Origin: Alviniconcha marisindica
Lineage: Eukaryota > Mollusca > Gastropoda > Provannidae
Assembly (NCBI GenBank): GCA_018857735.1
Contig: JABMCL010003715.1
Span: 266,001-330,000 of the forward strand
DNA: 64,000 bases
Reading direction: 5' to 3'
Part shown: piece after piece, positions 46,735 through 59,285 of the stretch
Layout of the letters: each line of letters begins with the position of its first letter
How positions within the stretch are numbered: position 1 is the stretch's first letter
Translations under genes and position numbers: made by a program
The notes under the pieces: model-generated
Told to the model about the DNA's origin: nothing
The model's database searches: none
The model's input: only the letters and a program-made list of their open reading frames with translations

Positions 46735-47215
46735 AAAGTTGACGCATCTGCGGATGAAACGGGCTGAAAGAAATGGCGCCTGTATTCAGTGGTGTGAAGT
46801 AGACTGCATCCGTTCGTCGGACATAAAAATGACACCTGTATTCAGCAGTGTGAAGAAGATTGAAACCTTTTGCCAGCGAGACAGGAAAACACAAACTACA
46901 ACAAGAAACCTACATTCAGCTGTGTAACCCGTTTGCCGATTTGCCAGACAGAAATGATTCCAGTATTCAGTAAAGTAGACTGAATCTGGTTGACGTTTGC
47001 CGGTGAGACAGAAAAATGATTGCCGTATTCAGCAGCGTAAAAATTAGATTGCATCGGGTTGATGTTTGCCGGTGAGACGGATAAGTGATTGCCATGCCGT
47101 ACTCATCAGCGTAAATTAGATTGCATCGAGTTAACCTGTTTGCCGGTGAAGCAGAAAGAAACAGATTGTCGCGGACTGTATTCAGCAGTGCAAAGTAGAT
47201 TGCATCAGACCGTTC
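46735..47215 (+). repeat. Minisatellite of roughly 60-75 bp units
   Basis: At least six diverged units carry TTTGCCGGTGAGACAGAAA, then ATTCAGCAGCGTAAA and AGATTGCATC. There is no conserved reading frame. Confidence 0.8.
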
Positions 47216-47909
47216 TATCAGTATTCATTGGACAGGTGCTCGTTTTCTATCAAAAACTGGGTAGGCTCAGAGATTATAAATGTATTTATACTTTTTGGTA
47301 GGCTGTCGGGTGGGCATCTTTAACGCGCACTGATCTCTGGTTGCTATGGCGATGACGGGGGTGCATAGATCACACACTAGTGCTGGTGGTTTCATAACGG
47401 AAGACAGTACTAGAGGAGGAGGAGGAAGTGGGGGCAAAATAGCCAACACGAAGGCAAACCAGGAGACAGTGGGATGGGAATAGCGTTTTTCAGACAAGAG
47501 CTGAGACACTACGCTACACTAGAGCAAGAGCGTCGGTGTAGACTTCGAACATATGTTTTGCTCTGTAAGCCTGTAGGGTATTCGTGCTGAGTGGTGCCAG
47601 TATAACTGAAGACAATGCAAGAAAAGGAGGAATCTGTAAACAAAAGCCAACACAGAGCTGGAGACAGTGACATCGGAGAGCGAGGGCGTCGAGTGGAGCG
47701 GATATTCTCGAAGGAATTGGAACATATGTTTTGCTCCGAGCTCCGGAGGACCCCGTCTCTTGTCATGTGACCAGATAGGACGCCATCGTTCCCGTCAGCT
47801 GGTGTGGGCTGACAGGGTTTGTAAATACATTATCGTGCGGCGTTAGCGAGAGACGCACCGTGTAGTGAGTGCGCAAAAGAACAAAACTGAACGAACGCAC
47901 CCACACACG

Positions 47910-47959
<50 letters not shown>

Positions 47960-48299
47960 AAGGTGCACTTATCGATTGTGCGGGGTGAGGCGACAACGAC
48001 GGGCCCGTTCCTGGTGTGCAACTTGAGCGAAGTACACAGACCGCTTCGTTGTGGGTTGTAAATCAAAAACAAAGCCGAAGGTCCACAGCGGCCACGGGCT
48101 GCGAAATAATGCAATCACAACAGCGCCGTTGAACGAGAGGACACGACGGAGCAAACTAAGTGGGTGCTGGTGGTGGGAGCTAAAACGAAGATAGTACGGT
48201 GAAGCTGGTGATTTTTTCAGCGAGCTGGCAGCGCGTGTGGTGCCGTGTGGCGCGTGTTTTGTGACAGCACATTACGGCGGTCACGAGACTGATCATCGC

Positions 48300-48390
48300 T
48301 GAGTTCACTGTCGCTTTACGTCCGCAGAGACCATAAGGACATTACTGACGTCCGCCTCGACTTTCACACAGCTCCCGAGCTCTGAAGGCT
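48300..48390 (-). repeat. Inverted fragment of dispersed repeat family A
   Basis: TTTACGTCCGCAGAGACCAT followed by CGACTTTCACACAGCTCCCG is the reverse complement of the family A head. Confidence 0.75.
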
Positions 48391-49491
48391 TATCACTGGA
48401 ACACCCTGCGACATTTTGTACAAATAGCAACCATTGCCCTTCGTTGTTTGGCAAGGCCGTCAGGGTTTCGGGTTGAAGATTTTAAAAATATTTGTTTAGC
48501 TGCTGTACTTCGCGAGGGTTTCCGGTGCAACCTGTAGGATGTGTTTAGGCAGTGTATACTTAGCCGTATCCGGCAGTAAAAATATTTACGTTCTAAAACG
48601 ACACGGCTTCGACGATACGAGCTTGCAAAACTAGTGAAGATAACAGGCCGCCGTGTTGGTAAACATGAACTTTGCGTGCTGATTATGGCAGGCCCAGGTT
48701 CTGGATGCGATATGATTTGTAGTGTTTTACACCGGCAACATCTTGGCGATCTGTAGGAGGGTCATTAGGCATGAAAATGGTGACCTACCGACATGGTCGG
48801 TGGTATTCCGCTTGTCGTTTACTGCGTCGAATTGCTGTAGTGTCGTCTGCTGCGTCCGCCATTTCAAGCTCTTGTTGGAAGTTCGAAGGGAGCATTCGTC
48901 GTGTGTCATTTCAGGAGCACTCACGTGATGTCTAGCTGGTCATTAGCTTTAAAAACTTTCAACTCATCGGTATTTTTCAGTGTTATTGTTCTTGCCGTTT
49001 ACCTCGTCGAATTAATAATGTATAGGTCTACCCGTTATCTGTGGCGTTAGACCCTTTCGAGCGCTTGTTGGGTGGGATCGGACATGACCCACAAAGAGCA
49101 GTGCAGGCGCGCTGTGCGTTTCACTGTTATTTTGTTATTTTCAGTATTATGCAAGCAGGTTTGCTGGATGTCTTATATTTAACCTTTATTCGACTTTGAT
49201 TTTATCGTATCACTTTGCGCAGCGTAGGCTACCGGATTACAGAGCGTCCACACTCCATTCTGACAAGTTCAAAATGGCAGACGCAGCAGACAAGAATAGC
49301 CTGGAGTACCGTTGCAGATAGGGTTAGCGTTTTCACGTAGAGATCACCAGGGTGTTACAGAACTGAAATAAGATACGACGAATCTCATCCAGAATCCGGG
49401 CCTAGCATACCCAGCAGTTAACGTGCATGTTTATCCCCTATCTGAACCCAGAGGAAAACGGAGCCGCACCATCAAACTAGAGAGAGAGAGA

Positions 49492-49548
<57 letters not shown>

Positions 49549-50797
49549 CATGCTTTATCTCTGTCACACACACACACACACCACCACCACCACCACCACC
49601 ACCACCCCCCCCCCCCCCCCCCATTTATTTTTATTTTTATAAAAAATAAATAAACGGGTGCGTCTCCTTTTTCTGAAGGGGTCACATAAAGTCTATAGGT
49701 TGTCCTATTATTGTTCATAACACTATCGCGTCACACCACCCCGGTCGTGCCATTTGGCAGTGCACACACAGTCAGCTGATGCAACCTGTCTGCAAAGAGG
49801 GGGCGAGGAAGGAGGGGGCGTAGTGTTGCCAAGGGTAAGTGGAGGAGGGTGTTGCAGTGTCCCGGCAAATTACTCGTTAGCTGCCCTTCTTCAGTGGGTA
49901 TATATATATATATAGAGAGAGAGAGAGACAGAGAGAGAGAGAGACTTTGCTCTGCTTCAGTGGATGGAGACCACTATGCTGAGCACACTAAGACTAAGAG
50001 TCGCGCTTTTCATCAACGAAGGATCATATGTGCAAAACCGGTGTTTGGAGTTCGTGTGCTGAGTTTAGTAGAATGACAATGTGGCCGTGTTCCCTGTGGC
50101 TGTGCATAATTATCCCCCCCCCCCCCCCCCCCCGCCCCTTCCCGTTTTCTTTTAGGTATCTGGCCTGCTGCAACCTGAGTACCAAGGGCAACATGTACCA
50201 GGAAGAAGAAGAAAAATGTTCAGATTAATATAGTGACTTGCTCGAGACACCGCATTCTAGTCCACTTTAGTTACACTGTGACTCGTGTGTTGTGATGTGA
50301 AATTCGGTCCAGCAGTTTCATGGAAACATGTCAGTGTGAAGAGATTCGATGAGCGTTTTCTTGGCACAGTTTAATATAGTCAGTTTCCACTCATGCTGTT
50401 TGACAGTTCAGTAGCGTATCGTTCGTTCAGGAAGGGGGCTGGGTATGCTGAAAAGAGAACGGTGTTCAGAAAACTACGAGCGTTTCAAAACAACTCAATG
50501 ATCCAGTCCAACTCGTCGGAATTTTCTCGTGATAACAGTTGACGTGTACGTTCACCAGCATCACGCACGACAGTAGTACTAATACTTGGAAAACAGCTTA
50601 TACAAGGGTGCTACAGAAAAGACAGAAAAAACGACGGTTTCAGCGCCGCGGGAAGTTTGACAGCCATGGATCACCTACAGACAGAGACTGCGAACCCCAG
50701 GTAAACATGGTGCTTAACGTCCACAGAAACCATAAGGCTTATTAGGGACTGGGGCGAACCCCTCAGGTGCGGAGTGATTTATTGTCCCCCGCTGGAC

Positions 50798-52516
50798 ATG
50801 GATGGACGCGGGATGGACGGGGAGGGGACGGGCGATGACCGTGGAGCGAGAGACGACGTGGCCCACATTCTGGACCACGCGGACGCCACCAGCACGTGCG
50901 CTCAGGAGGACGTGTCAGCGTTCTTGGTAGCCGAGGTCGAGAGAGGCGAGGAGCTGCTGACTGGGCAGAAAGACATTGCTAATACTAAGCTCAAGGACGA
51001 GGAGACTGAACAGAATGATGCGGAGACTACGAACGGAAAGGACGAGGAGACCGAACAGAAAGATCAAGAGACTAAGCAGGAGGAGACTGAGCAGAATGGT
51101 GGGGAGACTACGAACGGAAAGGACGAGGAGACCGAACGGAAAGATCAAGAGACTAAGCAGGAAAAAGCTGAACGGAATGGTGGGGAGACTACGAACGGAA
51201 AGGACGAGGAGACCGAACAGAAAGATCAAGAGACTAAGCAGGAAAAAGCTGAACGGAATGGTGGGGGGCCTAAGCCGCCGGACGAGGAGACTTACAGCGT
51301 GGACCGAGAAGGCGAAGATGCCCGGTCAGGATCACTCTGCTGCGATGATCGGATTGACAGTGCCGAGTTTAGGAACGAGCCGGCCACACAGGCCGCTGCT
51401 TTGCGACGTCTGAGCCCCGCCCCCTCTTCACCTTCACCCCTTGCCCTTCCCGGACACGGCGGTGGGCGACGGCCCGACGCTAACGACGGCGATGCCGGTG
51501 TTGATGAGGGTGACGCTGTTGCTGGCGCACTTCGCGGCTGTGATGAATCGTGCACTTGTGATGTAAAGGTGAATCGTAGTTCTCTCAGCGACGGTCACGT
51601 CCACGACGATATTGATGATGGTGGTGGTGGTGGTGGTGGTGGTGATGATGACCGTGGTGAGGAAAGTGATACCGAAGATAACTGTGATGATAACGACGGC
51701 TCAGTGAGCAGCCCCAACCCAGGATCCGCCATTCCTCGGAAAACCACTTCCGCTAACAGCCTCCGTGTCAGCTCCGACTGTGATAAACTGGAAGAGTCGC
51801 GCAGCAGCAGCAGCGAACTTGAGCGAACCGATGTGGATGACAACGGTCAGACCGATGACGTTGACGTTGGCGGCAGCTCGCCGGGTCTCTGTCGCGACGG
51901 CGCCATGAGCTACGAGTTCCAGGCCGTCGACGCTGTTGAACAGTCCGACAGCACTGCACTGGATTCGGCCGATCCAGGAGGAGCACCCCACCCCAGCTCG
52001 GGCCTGGTCTTGCCATCGCCGAAGGAAGACGACGAACATTCCACGACCTGCGAGCCGGCTGCTCACCGGAACGGCTCGCCGACCGGAAGCGGACAGCCAC
52101 TTCCAACGACAGCGTCATCGGCCTCGGAGAGGAGTCGCGTGTCGGGTCGGCAGGTCGTGGACGAGATCGGCTCGGATGTCGACGAGTTCGGCAGCAGCGT
52201 GGATCCCGCAAAGACCGGGGACGAGAGTGACGACGACCTCGTTGTTCCCGATCGTGGTGGTAGGAGCTGGGAGGACGGAAGCGACAGCAGCAGCAGCGGG
52301 GGTAGCGAGTTCCAGGATGTGATGTTGAGTGAGGAGGTGCCGATGGGATGGAACGTCGTCACCGAGGTTAGGAGGGCCTGGGGAGCGGAAGCCGGGAGGG
52401 CGGAGGAGTGCACCACCCGCGACCCGCGCCAGAGACCGCCGTCCACAACGACGACGACGACGACGTCACAAAACGGTGCGTTTTCTCGTCTTACCATGCA
52501 CAAAGCAGACCATTAG
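50798..52516 (+). CDS. Long acidic low-complexity open frame (572 aa), unidentified
   Basis: This is the longest frame in the window. I take the first ATG at 50798; the frame is open upstream to 50705, through a family A fragment, with an acceptor-like CCCCTCAG at 50759-50766. The predicted protein is very acidic and disordered. It has three exact-length 27-residue repeats (51023-51265, ETTNGKDEETEQKDQETKQE type) and a Gly/Asp stretch (51602-51660). A C-terminal Ser/Asp-rich part ends SGGSEFQDVMLSEEVPMGWN, and a Thr run (51 bases from 52441) precedes the TAG. A donor-like ACG|GTGCGT sits at 52476. No folded domain is visible. It could be a single-exon gene, a large alternative exon of OSBP (EFQDVML after an acidic tract is a weak FFAT-like match) or non-coding GC-rich DNA. 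Repeat lengths in multiples of three and the absence of stops over 1.7 kb favour coding. Confidence 0.45.
   Translation: MDGRGMDGEGTGDDRGARDDVAHILDHADATSTCAQEDVSAFLVAEVERGEELLTGQKDIANTKLKDEETEQNDAETTNGKDEETEQKDQETKQEETEQNGGETTNGKDEETERKDQETKQEKAERNGGETTNGKDEETEQKDQETKQEKAERNGGGPKPPDEETYSVDREGEDARSGSLCCDDRIDSAEFRNEPATQAAALRRLSPAPSSPSPLALPGHGGGRRPDANDGDAGVDEGDAVAGALRGCDESCTCDVKVNRSSLSDGHVHDDIDDGGGGGGGGDDDRGEESDTEDNCDDNDGSVSSPNPGSAIPRKTTSANSLRVSSDCDKLEESRSSSSELERTDVDDNGQTDDVDVGGSSPGLCRDGAMSYEFQAVDAVEQSDSTALDSADPGGAPHPSSGLVLPSPKEDDEHSTTCEPAAHRNGSPTGSGQPLPTTASSASERSRVSGRQVVDEIGSDVDEFGSSVDPAKTGDESDDDLVVPDRGGRSWEDGSDSSSSGGSEFQDVMLSEEVPMGWNVVTEVRRAWGAEAGRAEECTTRDPRQRPPSTTTTTTTSQNGAFSRLTMHKADH
51023..51265 (+). 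repeat. Three 81-bp tandem repeats, frame-preserving
   Basis: The units start at 51023, 51104 and 51185 and differ by a few substitutions. 81 bp is a multiple of three, so each encodes 27 residues in the same frame of the long ORF. Confidence 0.93.
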
Positions 52517-52536
52517 TTTTAGAATTTGTTAGTTAG

Positions 52537-52714
52537 AGAGAGAGAGAGAGAGAGAGAGAGTGTGTGTGTGTGTGTGTGTGTGCATGCCACGCGCGCACAC
52601 ACACAACCATGCTCGCTGTCTCTCAAACACACACACAGCACGCACGCACGCACGCACGCACGCACATACACTGGTGCGCTCACACTACACACACATTGGC
52701 GTGCTACACACACA

Positions 52715-52774
<60 letters not shown>

Positions 52775-52775
52775 T
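52537..52775. repeat. Compound (GA)n/(GT)n/(CA)n tract
   Basis: GA and GT runs, CACG repeats and about 32 CA units follow one another. Overlapping frames on both strands are artefacts. Confidence 0.95.
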
Positions 52776-52839
52776 GTATATATACTACATAATTATATAC
52801 ATACATGCATGCATAACAGTGAGAAAAGACCATCCTGAT

Positions 52840-52920
52840 GGTAACAATAACATTAATGGAAATATAGCGCCATTAACTACCGTGCATGGGCAGCCTCGCA
52901 GCGCTTTACAATGACGTCAA
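52840..52920 (+). repeat. ATAGCGC...GCGCTTTACA element
   Basis: AATATAGCGCCATTAACTAC followed by CGCAGCGCTTTACAATGACG resembles a short interspersed element common in marine invertebrate genomes. A related piece is at about 10500-10565 (TATAGCGCTATACCCCGTAA, GCGGCGCTGTACATTATCA) and a fragment at 1540-1570. Confidence 0.55.
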
Positions 52921-52999
52921 AAGCATAGCGTTATAACAACCCCTTTAAAATGTACAAAGGGGAGTGGGGGGTAAACCAACAGGCGCACGCAAAATATTA

Positions 53000-54169
53000 A
53001 ATTCACTTAAAAGTTATTCCGTTTGTCAGGCACCAGCTAGCCTTTACGTTAGGGTGTTCTCTAAAGAGTTAACATGAGGTTCCTCTGTGGGGAGGAATGG
53101 GGAGGAGGGGTGGGTGTTCATCCGCAGACAGGTGCAATGCGTGTAATTAGAGCTACCGAAATGCACATAAGAGAGGACGGACATGATTATTACAGCACAT
53201 TTATTCAAGTTTAGCTGTTGCTATTTGTTTTGTGTGTTGTTGTTGGGGTTTTTTTTGTGGGGGTGTGTGGGTTTGTTGTTGTTTTTGGGGTTGTTTTTTT
53301 TTTGGTTTTTGTTTGTTTTAGTTTTGTTGTTGGGGGGACACATTAGTACAAAGATAATTTAAGGTTTTTGATTTTGCAGCGAGTTGGTATTGATCATAAT
53401 TTGACATGTCTACTTCTCAACCCCCCCCCCGCCCCCCCCCGCCCCCCCCCCCCTCCCCGCCCCTTGAAGAATTGTTAATGAGAGGAGAGGAGTAAGTTTT
53501 TTTTTTTTTAATGTTTTACGTCCAGTCCACCACTGCGGTCACATCAGGACGAGATGAGAGACCGCGCGCGTATGTAATGCACATTTCCTCAGATTTTTTT
53601 TCTCATTGACCCGTTTGCGCAAGCTAACTGGGTAATATTACACCCGGTCTGATTTTTTTTTTTCCCTACACGCGTCACTGCAGATGGCTGGATTGATTTT
53701 GCTCGTCATTGCAGACAAGACGCGTAGGTCTATACGAAGCTGTCGAGTGATGACAAAGCCGCTTAGTTTCTGTTGGAAGAGCCCGGTCAGGGAAGGTTAT
53801 TACTAACCCTGCACGAAATGTTAATACTTTCCACATCACTCTTCTGTGATTGGACCCTGAAGTCGGTGGGGGGTGGTGGGGCTGCTTCGTTTTTCAGTCG
53901 TCCGATATTCTTTTTTCTCAGCTCCTGGAGGGGGGGGGGGGGGGGAGACCGCCGATGCGGGTGGGTGTTCATATGTGTGTGTGCGCGTGCGAATGTGTTC
54001 ATCTTAATGCGTTTATCTGTGTGTGTGGGTGGGTGGGTGGGTGTTGACAGTAGTTAGTAATGTTCCTAGACAGTTCTAATATTCGGCTGTCGATTTGTTC
54101 CACTTCACTCTCTGAACACGTCCACTTAAACTTGAGCTGAAGGTGATTAGTACTTGTGTGTGTGAGTGC

Positions 54170-54223
<54 letters not shown>

Positions 54224-55300
54224 ATCTTCACTGATGCGTGTGTGTGTGTGTTTACGATCGTGTGGGGGGGGGGGGGGGGGGGGGGGCTGTCGATTTTTCT
54301 CCACCTACCGAGAAGCTAAAGAAATGGAAACAGTTGCACAGAAACATGGGCTGAGTGAAGGTGCCCGTACAACTCATCCATCACACTCGTTATTTGTCGT
54401 GTCCCCGTGTGTGTGTGTGAGGAGGGGGTAGCGCTGTATCCACGCGTGCCACCAGTTCGTGCTAACGCCCGCCAGTTCGTGCGGATCAGCCGCTGCGTAT
54501 TGAACCAGCCGGCATCGTGTGGGGAGCTAGCTGCAGGCCACGGCCGTCGTTTGGGACCCCTCCCTACGCTCCTCTTCTCATTTGGGTGGCGGTCGGTCCT
54601 GTTAGGCGACGCGGGGTGGAAGGAGCCTCAGTTGTTGTGGTGGTGGTTGGCTTGGGGGGGGGGGGGGGTTGTTTGTGTGCGTTTTGGGGGTATTTGTATT
54701 TTATTTATTTTTTGGAGAGTGTGTGTGTGTAAAATGTACAATCATGCTTTTTTTTCGGAGGGATGGGGAGTGTTTTATGTTTGTTTGGTTCGGTTACAGT
54801 TCATGCACACGCGCATAATTATACACACATACACTCGTGTGCGCACGGGGACTGTACCAAAGTCGTATTTGTAAACCAGTTCTGTTATGACATGATTCAG
54901 AAGCACTTTTTTTGTTTTCTTGTTGTTGTTGTTGTTTTTTATCTGTCGTATTTGTAAACACTAAATAAGTACATGATTGTTTTACCCAGATTCATTTACG
55001 TCCTCCTCTGCACGTAGACTGCCTTGACTGAGTGGTCGATTGTGACAAGTCTCGGTGTTGTGTGACTGAGATTGGGTGGATACGGACATCATGTGTCACT
55101 AGCGAGAAGCCATTTAACCAGTTTATTGGCTTACATTTGTAGGTCAGGTGCATACAGTTTGGAGCACATGTCTCAGTCGTGATAGTGTATCTCAGGTCTG
55201 AAGACCACAACTAGGCGATAAAAATTAAGTAATGATCTGCTTGTCTCGAGAGACTTTACCCTGAGTCGGTTAGTAGGTGTTCGCTGAACCTTTGCATTTA
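53000..55300. other. GC- and GT-rich region without recognised gene
   Basis: The interval contains a T/G-rich block at 53220-53335, C runs at 53419-53452, an inverted family B fragment at about 53505-53560, (GT)n at 54160-54222 and a 22-G run at 54265-54286. Frames here are low-complexity or featureless. Confidence 0.6.
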
Positions 55301-55309
55301 AGAACAATG

Positions 55310-55760
55310 GGTTTCAGGTTTGTGTCAGTCGCTGGGGAAAGTGACATACGTTTTACGTGCATTGAACTAGAAGGCAAAAGCCTTGTTATGGACTTTGTTT
55401 CGCTTCTCTGGGATAAATGACATATGCTATACATGCATTAACCAGTAAGCAGAGATCTTCCGTTCTCAGGGGAAAATGGCGGACGCTTTTGATGGTAAGT
55501 TATTGGACTTAGCTTCGATTCTCAGGGGGAAACGGCATGCGCTTTGCATGCCTTGAACCAGTTAGCAGAGCTCTTGTTATCGACTTTGCCTCCATTCTCA
55601 GGGGGAAATGGCATATGCTTTACATGGATTGCTTCATGTGCTTTACATGCCTAGAACCAATGAGCAGAGCTCTTGTTATCGACTTTGCCTCAGTTCTCAT
55701 GGAGAAATGGCGTATGCTTTGCGTGCATTCAACCAGGAAACAGAGATGGACGCACAAAGA
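55310..55760 (+). repeat. Degenerate tandem repeat around CTCAGGGGGAAATGGCATAT
   Basis: Five or six diverged units carry TTCTCAGGGGGAAATGGC, TATGCTTTACATGC and AACCAGTTAGCAGAGCTCTT. One unit contains a first-exon-like ATG with a GTAAGT donor (55476-55494). Confidence 0.82.
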
Positions 55761-56629
55761 CTCTTATCTTTGGATAGAGCTTCTCATGGAAGAATGGGTT
55801 TCAACGTTTGCTTCATTTGGCTGGAGGGACAATGACGTAGGCTTGATAGCGCTTGTCTGCGGACTCCGGATACAGATCATGTTGTGCGTGTGTGTCTGTG
55901 TCTGTGTCTGTGTGTGAGGGTCTGAATGTATGCCGTGCATGCCAGGCATTGTGGCAGCGAAGGTCGCCTAACACCAGCGCAGCCACCGGCTCACTGGACG
56001 AGCGGCGGTCGATGTACAGTACGGAAGGGTGGGCGCCAACGTCGTGTCGATCGCTAGACTATGGTTGTCGCTGTCGCTGCGGGCGCTGCTGCTGCCGCGC
56101 CTGTGCTTCCTCCCTTCCCCTCGTCGTCTTTGGCTTCTTCGGCATCCTCCTCTTCTTCTTCTTCTTCTTCTTCTTCTTCCTCAGCCGCTCAGCATCTCCT
56201 ACACCATCTCTCTCTTTCATGGCCTCTGTAGCACGCCACTGAGTCGGTGTTTCCCACTGTAGTGAAGGCGCGGGTTGCGGTTGCTGCTGTGGTGCTAGCT
56301 GGCTTTTTGTAGCGTTCTGCCTGCTCGTTGTACTGTAGGTGTTGAGGGTTTTTTCCCCCCTAGTGCACCCTATCAATCATTCGGGGGGTGGGAGAGTGAA
56401 AGTTGTCAGCAGTAGCAGCAGCAGTGGTTTGTGTGTGGTGTTAGATGTGGAACACAGACGGAGGCGGGGGACTGTACGTCGTGCGGCTCATTGTGTTAGA
56501 GGATGAGAGATAGAGACTGAGAGAGAGAGAGGGAGGGAGACTGACGGTTGTTTTTTGTTTTTGTTTCGTTCGTTCGCTGACCTCCCCAGTCACGCTACCG
56601 TGTTGATTTCATCTCGTGCTGGTAAAGAA

Positions 56630-56845
56630 CTTCCCGTGGTGGTTGGAACTGAGGATTACTGGCCCTGTTGTCATCGGTTGAAGAACGTCCGTGGTGGTTC
56701 GAACCGAGGATTATTGGCCTTGTCGTCATCAGTTGAAGGACGTCCGTGGTTGTTCGAACTGAGGATACTGGCCTTGTCATCTGTTGACGGCACAGTAGCT
56801 GTGGTTCGAACTGAGGCTTATTGGCCTAGTCGTCATCAGCTGACG
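56630..56845 (+). repeat. Minisatellite of 50-60 bp, four units
   Basis: The units carry GTGGTTCGAACTGAGGATTA, then GGCCTTGTCGTCATCAGTTG and AAGGACGTCCGTGG. Confidence 0.88.
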
Positions 56846-58361
56846 GCACTGACTGATGCTGTGGGGCAAGAGTGGAGGACCAACCGTCTGAAGACCAGAA
56901 CCTTCACCCAAACCACGGGACTGACCATTTTGAGGCAGATGAACCACGTCATGCTGAACGCGGAAGAACAATGTGTTCATGAACAGGGAATTTCAGCGGC
57001 GTGGAATTATGAACTGCACTGCGTCTTCCTTTAGTTCCGTTCAGTCCCACGTCATGCCTCTTCCGGTGCAGCTTGGGGACGTCTTTATAGGCTACGGGTC
57101 TGAATTTCGACAACTTTGAACGCTGCTGCAGGCTTGTAGAGTGTGTGCTGTGCATTGCTCATTGGGAACTAATGGCGGTGTAGCGTTTGCTTTGTGAGGT
57201 GGACCAGGAAGACTGCAGCAGAGAGGATGGCAGCAGAAATTGATCAAAACTAACAGTTTCTTTTGATCAGTGCCAGTGCTGGGCGTGTGCGTCTAGTTCT
57301 CATCTGCCAATCCGTACTGTGCTCCATCGAGCATCGACTGTGATGCTGGCAGGAGGAGCTCGCTCACTCACTACTGACACGCTGTACGCAAGGAGTGTAT
57401 CGAACGGAACGCCGGAGGCCCTCAGTTCCCAGACTCTCTCGGTGTCACTGCGGCCCGACTGTTCATCACAATAACAGTGCAGTGACCCACTATCAGTCGT
57501 CTGTCTTCCTCGCCGGGCGAGTGAAGTGAGCGCGGAGGGCCAGACGCTGGGTGTGTCGAACGTTACATCTTTAATACTGTGCGTGACGACCTCTTCCGGG
57601 CTGAAACTTGATATATAAATAAGTAACTTTCCATCGACCTGACGGAGCTGCCCTGTTCGCGGCTGTTCGTGAACTTGGCACACGATTTGCATGAGGCTCA
57701 CTCGTCGTGGTCGGACTTCACAGCTGCACCGAACAGTCGCTGGGAATAGAAATGTATTCAGGAGCTATACGGTGTGTCGGAGGCTGACTCGGTTCAGGGT
57801 CTAGTGTGTAGTTGTCGTTCCACGCTGACGACAAACTGAACTCTTTCGTCGGCCGGTCTGTAATTTACTGTGTAATAGACCCGCACTCGTTCGCCTTTTC
57901 GTGCTTGTTCTTTGGCTGAAACAGCCCCGTTCCGTTGCTCTGACTTCACCGCAATCACCAAACCCATTCTGGCGTGAACGTGACGAGTCGTTTCGGTGGG
58001 GTTTGGCCCTCGTTTGGAATATATATACTGACATTGTGGCTCTGAGAAACTTCTGCCGACTTCGGTAAGGGGGGTAAAAGGGCCGAGTTCTGTCGATGGC
58101 TCGGAGCACCTTGTGTCTCAGTTGTTTGCCCTGTTTCTGTGATATATGACGTGGGAAGTCGCATCCATTTCGCGGCTCACTCGGGAACCTCTGACATCGA
58201 CGCTTCTGCCAGAGAATGGCGACTAGCCTTGTTCGGGTGCCTTCTGTCTTGAAGATCCACACCCGGCCACGCATTGGTTGAGACGGCTGAAGCAAAGCGA
58301 CTCTGGCGGGAATTTGTGTAAGAAGAGAACCGGGTTGTAACAGAGTTCTTCTTCGGGTGTT

Positions 58362-58450
58362 GTTTTACGACCACAGAGACCATAAGGATTATTAAGGGGC
58401 GGGGGCCCAGAGCGGCCACCTCGACGTTCACACAGCTCCCGAGCTCTGTA
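58362..58450 (-). repeat. Inverted fragment of dispersed repeat family A
   Basis: TTTTACGACCACAGAGACCA, then CGGCCACCTCGACGTTCACA and CAGCTCCCGAGCTCTG are the reverse complement of the family A head. It directly abuts the following minisatellite. Confidence 0.8.
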
Positions 58451-58454
58451 CTTG

Positions 58455-58845
58455 GGTGTCGACCTCGGGAAGACTGCTTCCACCCTTAGGCTTAGCTCCA
58501 GATCGAAGAAGAGAGTGGACTACCCACGTCAGTCCAGGCGTCGATCTCGGGAAGACTGTTTCCACCCTTAGCTCCAGATCGAAGAAGAGAGTGGACTACC
58601 CGCGTCAGTTCAGGCGTCGATCTCGGGAAGACTGTTTCCACCCTTAGCTCCAGTTTGAAGAAGAGAGTGGACTACCCCGTCAGTCCAGGGTCGATCTCGG
58701 GAAGACTGTTTCCACCCTTAGCTCCAGATCGAAGAAGAGAGTGGACTACCCGCGTCAGTTCAGGCGTCGATCTCGGGAAGACTATTTCCACCCTTAGCTC
58801 CAGATTGAAGAAGAGAGTGGACTACCCGCGTCAGTTCAGGAGTAC
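58455..58845 (+). repeat. Minisatellite of about 76 bp, five units
   Basis: The units start near 58463, 58545, 58622, 58695 and 58771 with CTCGGGAAGACTGTTTCCAC, then TTAGCTCCAGATCGAAGAAG and GAGTGGACTACCCGCGTCAG. Confidence 0.93.
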
Positions 58846-59084
58846 CGGGATGACAGAGATGTCAGCATTCATTGCCGTCCTAACTGCTTCCAGGTGAACC
58901 TCGAGGGGGTAAGCTTCTTGTGTAGTGTTTGAGCGCTGTGGGGCTGCTACGTCTGCCACTTGCTGTATGCAGCATCCATATATACATGTAGCAGGCAAGG
59001 TGCCAGGCAGTGCGTCCGTGGCCAGGGTGAAGATGCAGGGTATAGATAGGGAAATGATGCTGGCTGCATTGTCGGTTTTCTCTC

Positions 59085-59285
59085 TCATTCTCTTCTCTCT
59101 TTCTCTCTTCCCCCTCTTCCTCCCCTTCTTTCCCCTCTCTCTCTTCCTTCTCTCTCTTCCACCCCCCCCTCTCTCTCTCTCTCTTCTTCCTTCTCTCTCT
59201 CTCTCTCTTCTCTCTCTCTCTTCCCCACACCCCACAACCCCCACACACACACACACACATCCCCCCCCCCCCCCCCCCCCCCAAC
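59085..59285. repeat. CT-rich tract, (CA)n and C run
   Basis: CT-rich pyrimidine sequence is followed by a short CA run and about 20 C. It produces long Gly/Arg/Glu and Ser/Leu/Pro frames that are not genes. Confidence 0.93.

Larger units (their letters stand above)
45910..50700. other. GC-rich region without recognised gene
   Basis: Apart from repeats listed separately, the interval contains (CA)n at 47904-47960, (CA)n with a C run at 49492-49622, a C run at 50116-50133 and many short frames without protein features. An ATG at 49273 (MADAADKNSLEYRCR then stop) and GGTTGCTATGGCGATGAC at about 47339 (X-box-like) are the only items of note. Confidence 0.5.

Noticed and set aside
56555..57034. 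159-codon plus-strand frame
   Set aside because: It runs through a 50-60 bp minisatellite whose period is not constant in frame, and it shows no protein family features.
57300..58295. Minus-strand frames of 133 and 164 codons
   Set aside because: No conserved motif, no plausible splice context, and composition like random GC-rich sequence; length alone is not enough.
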